In this document: positions 30,676 through 39,703 of the stretch, piece after piece
Position numbering within the stretch: position 1 is the first letter of the stretch
Layout of the letters: each line of letters starts with the position of its first letter
Origin: [Clostridium] innocuum
GTDB taxonomy: Bacteria > Bacillota_I > Bacilli_A > Erysipelotrichales > Erysipelotrichaceae
Assembly (NCBI GenBank): GCA_012317185.1
Contig: CP048838.1
Location: forward strand, 2,418,001-2,482,000
DNA length: 64,000 nt
Direction of reading: 5' to 3'
Translations under genes and position numbers: made by a program
The notes under the pieces: model-generated
The model's input: only the letters and a program-made list of their open reading frames with translations
The model's database searches: none
What the model was told of the DNA's origin: nothing

Positions 30676-31257
30676 TTAAACCAGACCCATCAGTCCGCTG
30701 AAGGCAAGTGCCATGATTGCTGCAACGATCAGGGCAATCGGATTTCCTTTCCAGGAAAGCGGCGTATCACAGGCATCCAGACGCTCACGTATTGTAGAGA
30801 AGATGTACAGCACCATCGTGAAACCAACAGGAATCGCAATGGAATATGTCAGCATCTCCGCGAAGTTATAACCGCTGGTGATGTTATTCAGTGTCACATT
30901 CAATACGACACAGTTTGTCGTGATCAGCGGCAGGTAGACACCAAGTGCCTTATACAGGGAAGGACTCAGCTTCTTAATGATCATTTCGACCAGCTGAACC
31001 AGTGCGGCAATGACCAGAATGAACGTGATCAAATCCATATACTGAAGTCCCAGCGGATCCAGTACCATATAATACAAACCATAGGTAACTAATGATGCAG
31101 CTACGATTACAAAGGTAACGGCAGCACCCATACCGATGGCAGAGCTGCTCTTCTTGGATACCCCCATAAACGGGCACATACCAAGGAACTGATTCAGGAC
31201 GACGTTGTTAATGAAGACAAACGTAATCAGCATCACAAATAAATTGCTCCAGTTCAT
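30676..31257 (-). CDS. rnfA: RnfA, membrane subunit
   Basis: A 193-residue, six-helix subunit of the ferredoxin:NAD oxidoreductase complex. Conserved Cys28 (NQFLGMCPFMGVSKK) and Cys116 (LITTNCVVLN) are the ligands proposed for the membrane [2Fe-2S] cluster shared with RnfE. Pseudo-symmetric to RnfE, with opposite topology. Overlap and spacing (3 bp from rnfE) show operon membership. Confidence 0.95.
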   Translation of the reverse strand: MNWSNLFVMLITFVFINNVVLNQFLGMCPFMGVSKKSSSAIGMGAAVTFVIVAASLVTYGLYYMVLDPLGLQYMDLITFILVIAALVQLVEMIIKKLSPSLYKALGVYLPLITTNCVVLNVTLNNITSGYNFAEMLTYSIAIPVGFTMVLYIFSTIRERLDACDTPLSWKGNPIALIVAAIMALAFSGLMGLV

Positions 31258-31260
31258 CGT

Positions 31261-31920
31261 TTATTTCGCCTCCTTTTCCAGCTTCTTCGCCTTATTCTGC
31301 TGGTGAGACTTATAGGCAGCCAGTCCCGCAGCCAGACATGCAAACGTACAGAATGCACCAAACGGCTGAGAGAACATGGAGATTGCAAAGTCTTCCGGAA
31401 TAATACGGATTGAGAAAATATTCTGTGCAGCATCGAACGGATTGTCAAAGGACAGGATTCCCGTTGCGATAATCTGACGGATTGCGGACATCAGGATGAT
31501 GGATACGGTGTACCCAAGTCCCATGCCAAGTCCGTCAAGTGCAGAATCAAACACACCGTTTTTGCTGGCAAAGGCTTCCGCACGGCCCAGAATAATACAG
31601 TTTACAACAATCAGCGGGATGAAGACACCCAGCGCAGAATCCAGACTCGGCGCATATGCCTTAATCAGCATCTGAATGATTTTTACAAGCGTTGCAATGA
31701 TAACGATATACACCGGAATACGGATTTCCGATGGTGTAATATTACGAATCAGGGAAATGATCACATTGGACATGATCAATACTACGATAACAGCAACTCC
31801 CATACCGATGGCATTGTTCAGCGTGGTCGTAATGGCCAGGGTGGAACAAAGTCCCAGATACAGGGAGAATACAGGATTTTCACGGATGAATCCTGCTGTA
31901 AAATTCTCTTTACGGTTCAT
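31261..31920 (-). CDS. rnfE: RnfE, membrane subunit
   Basis: 219 residues, about six membrane helices, homologous to RnfA. Cys25 (YLGLCSTLAIT) and Cys108 (IVVNCIILGRAEAFA) provide the other half of the proposed membrane Fe-S site. The C-terminal cytoplasmic tail is Lys/Glu-rich (SHQQNKAKKLEKEAK). Core of the ion-pumping module of Rnf. Confidence 0.95.
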   Translation of the reverse strand: MNRKENFTAGFIRENPVFSLYLGLCSTLAITTTLNNAIGMGVAVIVVLIMSNVIISLIRNITPSEIRIPVYIVIIATLVKIIQMLIKAYAPSLDSALGVFIPLIVVNCIILGRAEAFASKNGVFDSALDGLGMGLGYTVSIILMSAIRQIIATGILSFDNPFDAAQNIFSIRIIPEDFAISMFSQPFGAFCTFACLAAGLAAYKSHQQNKAKKLEKEAK

Positions 31921-31934
31921 TCTTCATCCACCTC

Positions 31935-32453
31935 CTACTTCAGATTCTCAGCCTGATATTTGGCTGCTTCACGGATTCCTTCAATAACCGGCTTACTGGA
32001 AACCGTTGCTCCGGTAATCGTATCATCCAGAATCTCTTCACCTGCTGCATCCTTTCCCTTTAAAGATTCACGAAACGGCTTCTCCGTTACCTTGGAGCCG
32101 AGCCCCTGTGTATCTCCATTGGAAATCGCAACATAGTCATACACGCTTCCATCCTTGTTCAGAGCCACCAAATAGCTGGTACCGTCCTTATATCCGGTTA
32201 CCTTCATTTTGAAGATATAGCCCTTTCCTTCCACCTCGAATATTTTCTCAATGGTTTTGGAAGCATTGTCTTTCACCTTTACAAATGCATCATCACTCAC
32301 ATCCGGATAGATTTCCTTCAGTGTCTCCTTTTCCGCAGCCAGCTCATTGGCAGCGATGACAGGAGCCGTCATGTTATTGGCAAACGCCAGCGCTCCTCCG
32401 GCCAGGGCAGCAATCAGAGCTAAGAAGACAGTCAGATGTAGTATCTTTTTCAT
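31935..32453 (-). CDS. rnfG: RnfG, FMN-carrying subunit
   Basis: 172 residues: an N-terminal membrane helix (residues 4-25), then the FMN-binding domain facing outside. Thr150 in TITGATVSSKP is the expected site of covalent FMN attachment by ApbE, whose gene is divergent at 35581. GLGSKVTEKPF and GKGYIFKMKVTGY are family signatures. It relays electrons between RnfD/E and RnfC-side cofactors. Confidence 0.94.
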   Translation of the reverse strand: MKKILHLTVFLALIAALAGGALAFANNMTAPVIAANELAAEKETLKEIYPDVSDDAFVKVKDNASKTIEKIFEVEGKGYIFKMKVTGYKDGTSYLVALNKDGSVYDYVAISNGDTQGLGSKVTEKPFRESLKGKDAAGEEILDDTITGATVSSKPVIEGIREAAKYQAENLK

Positions 32454-32464
32454 ATTCTTACCTC

Positions 32465-33967
32465 CTAATATCCCAGAGCCTTACGTACCTCTTCAACGGC
32501 GCGTACCGTTGATTTGGAAGAGAACGTAGCTTCTGTTACCGCATCATTTTTTTCTACCTCGACATCCTTTTTCAAATCCTGTCCGATAAACTGATCCAGG
32601 AATGCAGGATTGTCAATTTTATCACCCTGATACGGTGTATCATTGATTTCCGTCGGTACAACCGTGACGATTTTATCATCCTTCACGGTGATATCGAATT
32701 TGTTATAGATGGTTGGATTCTCTGTGGATGCGTACCCCTGTGATTCCACATGATAGGTCACGGTGCCATCGCTGTTTTCTGTCTTTCCACTCAGCTTGGC
32801 TTCAAATTTATTGACATCCTTGTCCGCAGTATTCAGCATAACAGCAGGAGCCGGCTCCTTTGCTTCAATAACGCTTCCGGCAAGCAGTACGCTTCCCATA
32901 CCGACAACTGCAACAATACTGAAGATGATCGTCGCTTTTTTGCGCAGAGCCAGCTGTTTTCCTTCCAGCCCTTTTTCAATCATCGGTGTCAGCATATTCA
33001 TCATCAGAATGGAATACAGGCAGCCCTCCGGCAGATTTGCCTTTACACGGATCAGCACGGTGATGATGGCAGCTCCAAGCGCAAAGATGCAGCGCCCCTG
33101 TGCACTCGTTGGAGAGGTCACCGGATCGGTCAGCATAAACACTGCCCCAAAGACAACACCACCGGTCAATACATGAACCAGCGGATACCAGAGAAAGCCC
33201 GGAATGCCGTCATAGCTTCCTACACCGCGCAGCAGTGCGATACCGGCCGCCAGAACAAAGATGCTTCCCAGATACACAGCAGGAACTCTCCAGTCAATAA
33301 CGCGGCGAATGGACAATACAACACCGACCAGTAGAATGATGATTGCGCTTGTTTCACCGATCGCACCCGGATACCAGCCGGTAAGCAGCTTTCCGATACC
33401 GCCGATCTCACTCATCATATCCTTGATCATTTCCGGATTTGTCACCAGCCAGTTAAACTCGCTCGCGATAACGGTTGTCGGTGTTGCTGAGGTGATGACA
33501 TCCGTCGTTGCCCCCATGAAGGTCGCAAAGACGATGGCTCTTCCCACAGCAGCCGGATTGAAGATATTGTTTCCAAAGCCTCCAAACAACAGCTTCGCAA
33601 AGAAGATAGCGAAGAAGGTGGAGACTCCCAGCGCATAGGGGCGGATACTGATGGGACACATCAGCGTTAAGATGATCGCTGTGATCCATCCAAAGGAGCC
33701 TCCCATAAACTTCCTGATATACGGCAGATCAAATTTCTGATCCTTCTTCATAAAGAATGCCCAGGCAAGCTCAGTCACAAATGCGACAAGCAGGGATACC
33801 GCAAGCAGCTTGATCGCCTGCAGCATATGATCAAAGCTATATGCCTGATTATAATAAATTAGTGAAAATGCAAACACCACAAGTAACCCGATCATCAGCT
33901 CCAGCATAATCTGCTGTGTGCTCTGCTTCTGACGTAAGTTCGGTGATGCATGGAATGTAAATTTCAT
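32465..33967 (-). CDS. rnfD: RnfD fused to a C-terminal FMN-binding domain
   Basis: A 500-residue protein versus ~310-350 for ordinary RnfD. Residues 1-~355 are the multipass RnfD core, with covalent FMN expected at Thr162 (TSATPTT) and the GRAIVFATFMGATTD region. Residues ~375-500 form an additional extracytoplasmic FMN_bind-like domain (GTVTYHVESQGYAST, KFDITVKDDKIVTVVPTEI, then DAVTEATFSS with Thr481 in the place of the flavinylated Thr). So the complex may hold three covalent FMNs. Fusion is supported by an uninterrupted frame. Confidence 0.9.
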   Translation of the reverse strand: MKFTFHASPNLRQKQSTQQIMLELMIGLLVVFAFSLIYYNQAYSFDHMLQAIKLLAVSLLVAFVTELAWAFFMKKDQKFDLPYIRKFMGGSFGWITAIILTLMCPISIRPYALGVSTFFAIFFAKLLFGGFGNNIFNPAAVGRAIVFATFMGATTDVITSATPTTVIASEFNWLVTNPEMIKDMMSEIGGIGKLLTGWYPGAIGETSAIIILLVGVVLSIRRVIDWRVPAVYLGSIFVLAAGIALLRGVGSYDGIPGFLWYPLVHVLTGGVVFGAVFMLTDPVTSPTSAQGRCIFALGAAIITVLIRVKANLPEGCLYSILMMNMLTPMIEKGLEGKQLALRKKATIIFSIVAVVGMGSVLLAGSVIEAKEPAPAVMLNTADKDVNKFEAKLSGKTENSDGTVTYHVESQGYASTENPTIYNKFDITVKDDKIVTVVPTEINDTPYQGDKIDNPAFLDQFIGQDLKKDVEVEKNDAVTEATFSSKSTVRAVEEVRKALGY

Positions 33968-33980
33968 AAAATACCCTCCC

Positions 33981-35273
33981 TTACTTCTTAGCCAGCATCA
34001 GCTGACGCTTTGCACGGCGAACATTCTCCGTCACATCCAGACGGGACGGACAGATGTATGTACAAAGACCGCACTCGATACAATCCATGGCACATAGCTT
34101 CTCCATGGCTTTCTTATCGTTTGTTTTTACCGCCTGTGCAATACGCACCGGCTGCAGTCCTGCAGGACAGTGGTCAGAGCATTTCCCGCAGCGCAGACAG
34201 GCAATACTGTCAAACGGCTTGTTTTCCAGAATGGTCAATGCATTCATATTGCGGTCGATCACGAATTTGTCGTTGACGATCGTTTTCCCCATCATCGGAC
34301 CTCCGGCAATCAGCCTTACGTCCTCACAGGTATAGCCGCCGCATGCCGCTACAATTTCTGATACCGGTACACCAACCGGAACCTGTACGTTGACCGGCTT
34401 CTTTATCGCATTTCCGGATACGGTCAGCGTCTTGGATACGATTGGCGTTCCTGTTAGCAGTGCATCGCCAAATGCAATCGCCGTTGTCGCATTATTGACA
34501 ATGGCACCAACCTCACCCGGCAGCTTTTCATATTCTGCATGCATGATTTCACGCACCAAAACACGCTCCCAGCCCATCGGGTACACATCCGGCACAGCCG
34601 CTACGCTGAAGCCCTCCATGCCCTTGACTGCTTCTTCCACAAACTGAATCAGATCCGGATGCGTCTTCTTGATTGCGATCACTGCCTCCGGTGCCATCGC
34701 CATTTTCTTCATGGCTGCCACACCGGTAACAAATTCTTCCTTGTGCGCCTGAATCATCTTATAGTCCGCAGTGATGAACGGTTCACATTCCACCGCATTG
34801 ATGATCAGCTTCTTTACATCCTTTGCAAATTTGTACTTGATATATGCAGGGAAGCCTGCACCACCCAGACCGATGATTCCCGCATTCATCATGAAATCGA
34901 TCAGCGCTGTACGATCAGCGCTCTTATAATCAAGCGGTTCAAACGAACGTACACGCTCATACAATCCATCGTTTTCAATAACAAGATGCTCCACCGGCTT
35001 CAGGGAAGAATGCATAAGCTTCTGCGTACCTGCCACAGTACCGGAAACACTTGCAAAAATAGGAACAACATTACGTTCATTGCACTGGGCAACTTTTGTA
35101 CCAATGGAAACATGGTCACCTTCCTTAACCAGTATTTCCAGATTCACAGAAGGCCCGCAGATCAAAGGGATAAATACCTTGCTGCCGGCTTTCACTTCCA
35201 TGATGTCTACATGGTCGCTGAGTTCCTTATGGCCCGGAATGTGCTGACGCATCGGTCCTTTAAACAATGACAT
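33981..35273 (-). CDS. rnfC: RnfC, NADH-side subunit
   Basis: 430 residues from ATG 35273, 8 nt after AAGGTAAGG. The N-terminal domain and the FMN/NADH site (GLGGAGFPAYIKYKFA, LIINAVECEPFITADY) resemble NuoF, and two [4Fe-4S] clusters are seen as CLRCGKCSDHCP and CIECGLCTYICP. Cytoplasmic, peripheral. First gene of rnfCDGEA-x-B, reading away from apbE. It exchanges electrons with NAD(H). Confidence 0.95.
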   Translation of the reverse strand: MSLFKGPMRQHIPGHKELSDHVDIMEVKAGSKVFIPLICGPSVNLEILVKEGDHVSIGTKVAQCNERNVVPIFASVSGTVAGTQKLMHSSLKPVEHLVIENDGLYERVRSFEPLDYKSADRTALIDFMMNAGIIGLGGAGFPAYIKYKFAKDVKKLIINAVECEPFITADYKMIQAHKEEFVTGVAAMKKMAMAPEAVIAIKKTHPDLIQFVEEAVKGMEGFSVAAVPDVYPMGWERVLVREIMHAEYEKLPGEVGAIVNNATTAIAFGDALLTGTPIVSKTLTVSGNAIKKPVNVQVPVGVPVSEIVAACGGYTCEDVRLIAGGPMMGKTIVNDKFVIDRNMNALTILENKPFDSIACLRCGKCSDHCPAGLQPVRIAQAVKTNDKKAMEKLCAMDCIECGLCTYICPSRLDVTENVRRAKRQLMLAKK

Positions 35274-35310
35274 CACAGTCACCTTACCTTTCTCTTACTT
35301 CTTCCATATC

Positions 35311-35354
35311 ATATGTGAATGTGCTGACACATTTTACATATCGGTTTTATTATA
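35311..35354 (-). promoter_or_regulatory. rnf promoter and downstream dyad
   Basis: An extended -10 (TGCTATAAT; TATAAT at 35349-35354) with a poor -35. Just downstream, ATATGTGAATGTG (35311-35323) and CACATTTTACATAT (35328-35341) form an imperfect dyad around CTGA, in the position of a repressor site or leader hairpin. It does not match the Rex consensus. Confidence 0.45.
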
Positions 35355-35558
35355 GCATTTTCATACCATGATAAAAAGCGGAAATTTAACATTTTCTTAA
35401 GGATTTTTCTGGTAGTTTCCCTCCGGTTTCCTTCGCTTTCCATACAGGTAAGGACTTTTGTAAAAATGTTAAATTGTTACTGAAAACGAATGCTTCGCTC
35501 TTGTAGGAAATGATAAAGTTTTCTTATGCATCCCGGTTTAAATTCGTGGAAATAATGG

Positions 35559-35564
35559 TATAAT
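35559..35564 (+). promoter_or_regulatory. apbE -10 box
   Basis: TATAAT within extended TGGTATAAT, 17 bp before the apbE start codon. The -35 is not clear. Confidence 0.5.
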
Positions 35565-35580
35565 GTCAAACGGTGATAAC

Positions 35581-36693
35581 ATGAAAAAAATACTAAGCAT
35601 TCTGCTGGGTGCGCTGCTGCTGAGCGGCTGCAGTGAAAAGGCACTCCATAAATATTCCATGACGGCAACGGATATCGGTTTTGATACCGTGGTGAGCTTT
35701 ACCGCCTATACGGAGAATGAAGCTGCCTTCAACAGCTATAGTGCCGAGCTGAAAAAGCAGTTTCGCTATTACGACCGGCTGTTTGACAAATACAACAGCT
35801 ATGACGGCGTGAATAACATCAAAACCATCAATGACAATGCCGGCAGGCAGCCGGTCGAGGTCGAGCCTGTCATTCTGGATCTTCTAAAGCTGGCAAAAGC
35901 CTACGATACCATCAGCGACCATCAGTTTGATATCACGATGGGCAGTGTGTTAAACATATGGCATGATTACCGTGAGGCGGGAACGCTGGCAAACCAGAAG
36001 AATAAGGAAAGCAGTATCCCGTCCATGAAGGAGCTGCAGACAGCCGCAAAGCACAGCGGCTGGAAGCATGTACAGATCGACGAAAAAAACAGCACGGTAT
36101 ATATCGACGATCGTGATGTATCTCTGGATGTCGGCGGTGTTGCCAAGGGTTATGCCGTGGAGCTTATTGCCGATCAGCTGCAAAAGGACGGGCTTCAGCA
36201 TGCCATTATCAACGGCGGTGGTAATATCCGTCTGATTGGCGATAAACCGGATAACGAAGCCTGGTCCGTCGGCATCCAGATTCCAAATCTGAAAGCACAG
36301 TCCACCGATTCTTTAATCTCTGTAAAATCCAAGGGCGACACATCCTTTGTGACCAGCGGTGATTACCAGCGCTATTATACGTATAAGGGTAAGATCATGC
36401 ATCATATCATTGACCCTGATACATTGATGCCGGCTCGGCACAGCCGTTCTGTTACGGTAATCACAGACAACAGCGGCATAGCGGACATCCTTTCCACAAC
36501 GCTGTATACGATGAGCCATGAGGAAGGCGTAAAGCTGATCAACCGCCTGCAGAAGGAAGAAAACATTCAGGTCAATGCCATCTGGGTGTACGATGATATC
36601 CAGAAACCGGAGAATGGTACAGATGCCATCAGTGTTAAGGGGTATCAAATTGTCTTTAGCGACGGTTTAAAGGATAAAATCAAGGAGAGCTGA
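35581..36693 (+). CDS. apbE: FAD:protein FMN transferase
   Basis: A 370-residue lipoprotein (lipobox LLLSGCS at about residue 17) anchored outside the membrane. It transfers FMN from FAD to Thr residues of RnfG/RnfD-type domains. YDGVNNIKTINDNAG, ITMGSVLNIWHDYR, DVSLDVGGVAKGYAVELI (family DLGGIAKGYA), NGGGNIR and HHIIDPDT are ApbE signatures, with the conserved Mg-binding Asp in the last block intact. Divergent from rnfCDGEA-x-B, so it probably serves this complex. Start ATG 35581 gives the signal peptide; the longer start overlaps the promoter. Confidence 0.95.
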   Translation: MKKILSILLGALLLSGCSEKALHKYSMTATDIGFDTVVSFTAYTENEAAFNSYSAELKKQFRYYDRLFDKYNSYDGVNNIKTINDNAGRQPVEVEPVILDLLKLAKAYDTISDHQFDITMGSVLNIWHDYREAGTLANQKNKESSIPSMKELQTAAKHSGWKHVQIDEKNSTVYIDDRDVSLDVGGVAKGYAVELIADQLQKDGLQHAIINGGGNIRLIGDKPDNEAWSVGIQIPNLKAQSTDSLISVKSKGDTSFVTSGDYQRYYTYKGKIMHHIIDPDTLMPARHSRSVTVITDNSGIADILSTTLYTMSHEEGVKLINRLQKEENIQVNAIWVYDDIQKPENGTDAISVKGYQIVFSDGLKDKIKES

Positions 36694-36724
36694 TGGACCG
36701 TTACCTGTAGGATTGGTTAAAGTC

Positions 36725-36751
36725 AAAAAAATCACCCTGTTCCTGTGATTT
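36725..36751 (-). terminator. Terminator-like hairpin
   Basis: AAATCAC / GTGATTT hairpin; a T-tract follows only on the minus strand, so it would be a back-up terminator for transcripts coming from 37029-38784. The rest of 36694-36991 holds nothing recognised. Confidence 0.4.
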
Positions 36752-36991
36752 GAACTGCATGGAGAAAACAGTCTCGTTTATCCAATACTGATTTTCTGCA
36801 TTCTACATTGAATTGCTCTTTATGATTAGAGTCTGTTGATTTTATTGATTTCGAAGCATTCATAAAATGCCATAAAAAGCAGAAACTTTTTAAATAAAAG
36901 GTATAAACATTTTACATAGTATTGTTTCTTATGACATATGGTATATAGATAAGCTTAGGTGAAAATTGCTATTGCTTTCTATCATAATGTT

Positions 36992-37038
36992 AATTTACTA
37001 AAAAACTCACGATAGAGCCGTGAGTTTTTTAGTAAATT
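36992..37038 (-). terminator. Long perfect hairpin terminator
   Basis: A 19-bp perfect stem (arms 36992-37010 and 37020-37038, core ACTAAAAAACTCAC) with a 9-nt loop; it includes the stop codon of the lipoprotein gene. Confidence 0.8.
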
Positions 37039-37730
37039 CTTTGATTATTCAATTCCCTATATGCTATACATTCATAAAGTTCAATAAATCCATTCGGATG
37101 TTGTAAAAGCATAAACCGATTTTGGTTCTTTCCAATATACATTTTTGTATTTCTCTTAATGTGAACCCCTGTATAGTTTCTGCTAGCATATACAGCAATC
37201 TCTTCTTTCATCTTACCAACATACTGAAATGAATCTGGAATCGCTTCAAAGATATCTGGTTCAGTTACTGCTGCTGGTAAATAACGCATACCATTATAAA
37301 TAAAATGTGGTGGATACGAGGCATCCTCAGAATTATTGCTGTCAAATACATTCATCTCTTCGCCAAGTTCCATCTTGTCTGTATAGATAAAATGTAGTAT
37401 TTTATTATCATGTTTAACGAATAATGAGTTGTCATTTTTTATTACTTTGTCCCCTATATATTTCTTAGCAGATTTTGTTACATTTAGGTTACTTGTTGGA
37501 AATTCTTCTCGTGATACACTTTCTTTTATTACACCCAATTCTTGTCCATTTATTTCTTCTTGAGTGTCTACATCACTTTTCCAATAAATCTTGTCTTGAT
37601 AGAAAATGCCTTCAGGCAACACAAATGGCAAAGTTGCATCCGAATAAACAACCGGAGGTGATTCCTGAGGTGTAGAACACCCAGTGAATGTAATCATGAA
37701 AGCGAAAGTCAATAAATATTTTAATTTCAT
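37029..37730 (-). CDS. Putative lipoprotein paired with a papain-like protein
   Basis: 233 residues from ATG 37730, one base after the stop of the gene upstream, so the two are translated together. Signal peptide MKLKYLLTFAFMITFTGCS has lipobox FTGC. The mature part is mostly beta (LPFVLPEGIFYQDKIYWKSD, YLPAAVTEP), ending in KMYIGKNQNRFMLLQHPNG. Two copies of a similar G.IFY....Y/ FIYNGMRYLPA motif suggest a repeated domain. No family recognised. As a partner of a secreted protease-like protein it might be an inhibitor or a membrane receptor for it (inference). Confidence 0.65.
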   Translation of the reverse strand: MKLKYLLTFAFMITFTGCSTPQESPPVVYSDATLPFVLPEGIFYQDKIYWKSDVDTQEEINGQELGVIKESVSREEFPTSNLNVTKSAKKYIGDKVIKNDNSLFVKHDNKILHFIYTDKMELGEEMNVFDSNNSEDASYPPHFIYNGMRYLPAAVTEPDIFEAIPDSFQYVGKMKEEIAVYASRNYTGVHIKRNTKMYIGKNQNRFMLLQHPNGFIELYECIAYRELNNQRIY

Positions 37731-37731
37731 T

Positions 37732-38784
37732 TTAAAAATACATGCCATAACCACGTGTTTTCATGGTTGTTCCACCCGCAGATTTATAAGTTACTGCATC
37801 TACAGACCATTCAGAGTACGAATACCAAGGGTTCCATACCCTTCTTCTGCTTCCCTCTATACCATGAATAAGTAAAGCATGATTACCTCCTCCTGATACA
37901 TCCATAGACCAATGTACCGGATTGCCCCCCCTTAAATAACCATGAAGAGAAGAATTCATAATAGAGCCTGAGTACCTTCCATCATATGTAACACCCTTTG
38001 TTTTACAATACTTCTTCGCATTGTCAACTGATAAGGCTGTCTGTGTGCCTAGATTAAAATAATTAGTTATTGTTGAGGCTCGCACATTCTTACCCTTATA
38101 GCGCAAGGCTGTAGCAGTAACATAAGCAAAACTCCAGTTTGTACTTCCCTGCGTTTCAACAATATTTATATTTAGCATATAATTATAACTTGTAGCTCTA
38201 GTTTGTGGTTTGACGAAAAAGCTGGTTTTGTCTGAAATATCAACTGGCTTGAAAGCAGAAGCACTTCTAAATTCTGCTTTTGTTCGAAATGCTTCTACAC
38301 TTCCAGTTTTACTGTTTACAATCGTTGTTCCATTATCACTTATAAACAACTCCTGGTTATTTTGTGGGTCTAAAGATATAATAGGAGCATCTTCTGGAGT
38401 ATTTCCAGCATATTTAGTTAAATCATCTACAAAATTTTCACTAAAAATACCTGTATAATTTCCTGTTCCATCATCGAAAATTCTATAAACATAAGTTAAC
38501 TTATTATCAATATAAATAGGATAATAATAAGTTGGGATGCTCTCATTGCTCGTCTCCTGAACATAAATACCCTGACCCATTGTTATTTTCTCATTTAAGA
38601 TTGGCTTAATTGTGTTTTCAGCAATCAAAAAATCATAAACTGTTTCCTTTGCATATGTATCAGCAACTTCTGATTTAATAGTTTTGAAATACAGCATGTC
38701 GTTTTCTTCAGCTTTTGCCCCTGTAAAACTATTCATTGAGAATGCTAATAATGAACAGAATACAACTGATAGAATTTTTTTCAT
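37732..38784 (-). CDS. Secreted papain-like (staphopain-type) protein with Cys replaced by Ser
   Basis: 350 residues: Sec signal peptide (residues 1-25, cleavage near AKA), a propeptide-like region (~26-195) and a C-terminal papain-like domain of the C47/staphopain type. The active-site helix, normally Q....W-C-x-A-Y-V, reads QGSTNWSFAYVTA with Ser218 (codon AGT at 38131-38133) in place of Cys. The other residues are in place: His302 (GGNHALLIHGI) and Asn318 (VWNPW). A single base change would restore TGT. It may be an inactivated protease, a binding protein or a pseudogene-in-waiting. AT-rich; linked to a lipoprotein. Confidence 0.8.
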   Translation of the reverse strand: MKKILSVVFCSLLAFSMNSFTGAKAEENDMLYFKTIKSEVADTYAKETVYDFLIAENTIKPILNEKITMGQGIYVQETSNESIPTYYYPIYIDNKLTYVYRIFDDGTGNYTGIFSENFVDDLTKYAGNTPEDAPIISLDPQNNQELFISDNGTTIVNSKTGSVEAFRTKAEFRSASAFKPVDISDKTSFFVKPQTRATSYNYMLNINIVETQGSTNWSFAYVTATALRYKGKNVRASTITNYFNLGTQTALSVDNAKKYCKTKGVTYDGRYSGSIMNSSLHGYLRGGNPVHWSMDVSGGGNHALLIHGIEGSRRRVWNPWYSYSEWSVDAVTYKSAGGTTMKTRGYGMYF

Positions 38785-39025
38785 ATTTTCCCTCCATCAA
38801 GATAATATATCATTAACATTATAATTTTTCTTTCACCTCCACCGAATTATGAGTATCGAATATATCTTATCAAATAGATTATTATATTTAATATACCTAT
38901 TTGTCAATGCAAATAACAATATTGTATGTGTTTACATTAAATACCACATAAGTATAGTGCTTTTGTGATTTTTCACATGTGGCCTGTAATACAATTGAAT
39001 TACAGGAAAATAAAAGGTTAAGTCT

Positions 39026-39046
39026 CAATGTCATTAAGTTAAAGAA
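39026..39046. mobile_element. Solo terminal inverted repeat of the IS4-type element
   Basis: CAATGTCATTAAGTTAAAGAA at 39026-39046 matches, over 21 bp, the end of the IS at 56409-58115 (its right end, reverse complemented). No transposase or second end is nearby. It lies against the stop codon of the broken permease, so it is a remnant of an earlier insertion. Confidence 0.75.
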
Positions 39047-39576
39047 TCAATCTGCGGCTGTTTTATGCATCCACTGCACAAGGAGTGTCGCGATAAACAA
39101 GGCACTTGCCCACAGCAAAACAAAACCCAGATGCTCCACAGCCTGTGCTGTCAGCCCTGCCTCCAGTGATTCACTCAGCTGTAAAACAGCCTTGGTCATC
39201 AGCATGGATGCAATGGTATCCAGAATTCCTCCTTCATGAGCCACCTCATAAAAGCCACCCGAGATAATGGATGCCAAAACAGCAAGTGCACTTCCCAGCA
39301 TATTGGCTGTAACCTTCTGTGCAAACAGCATATTCAAAAACAGGGCGAAGGCTGTCGCAAACAAAGCTAAAACAAACAGCAGACCGGCATAAACCGGCAG
39401 GAAAAAGCCGATTTGAGCACCAAACAGCCGGCACACGCAAGCGTCATAAAGGCCGGCAGAATCACAGACAGCATGGTAAATGCAATCATACCACCCAGAT
39501 AAGAGAAAAAGGATACCAGAGACAGCAGTATCCGCTTCATACGCCACAGCTTCTTATCCTCACCATACTGCATCAT
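39047..39576 (-). pseudogene. ABC-2 type permease, truncated and frameshifted
   Basis: Two frames make one product: 39576 to about 39420 reads MMQYGEDKKLWRMKRIL...MTLACAGCL and a shifted frame continues with GFFLPVYAGLLFVLALFATAFALF...NMLGSALAVLASIISGGFYEVAHEGGIL to the stop at 39047. The C-terminal part has four or more membrane helices and the style of ABC-2 (ABC-type multidrug/bacteriocin) permeases. The N-terminal ~200 residues are missing. A frameshift near 39420 and the truncated start make it non-functional. The IS remnant adjoins its 3' end. Confidence 0.8.
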
Positions 39577-39663
39577 ATAGACCAGTGACTACATGTATAC
39601 GCAATACTTCCTTCTAAACTCCTCCTCATCCATCCTTGAACATCCCTATTGTATAAGAAGGCG

Positions 39664-39696
39664 CAAAAAAAGGAATCAACCGTTGGGATGATTCCT
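39664..39696 (-). terminator. ilvE terminator
   Basis: AGGAATCA / TGATTCCT hairpin with 10-nt loop, followed on the minus strand by TTTTTTTGC. Confidence 0.8.
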
Positions 39697-39703
39697 GGTA
39701 TGA

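Noticed and set aside
35380..35500. Rex (redox) operator upstream of rnf
   Set aside because: TTAAC-containing segments are present but not in the inverted TTGTTAA-N-TTAACAA arrangement.
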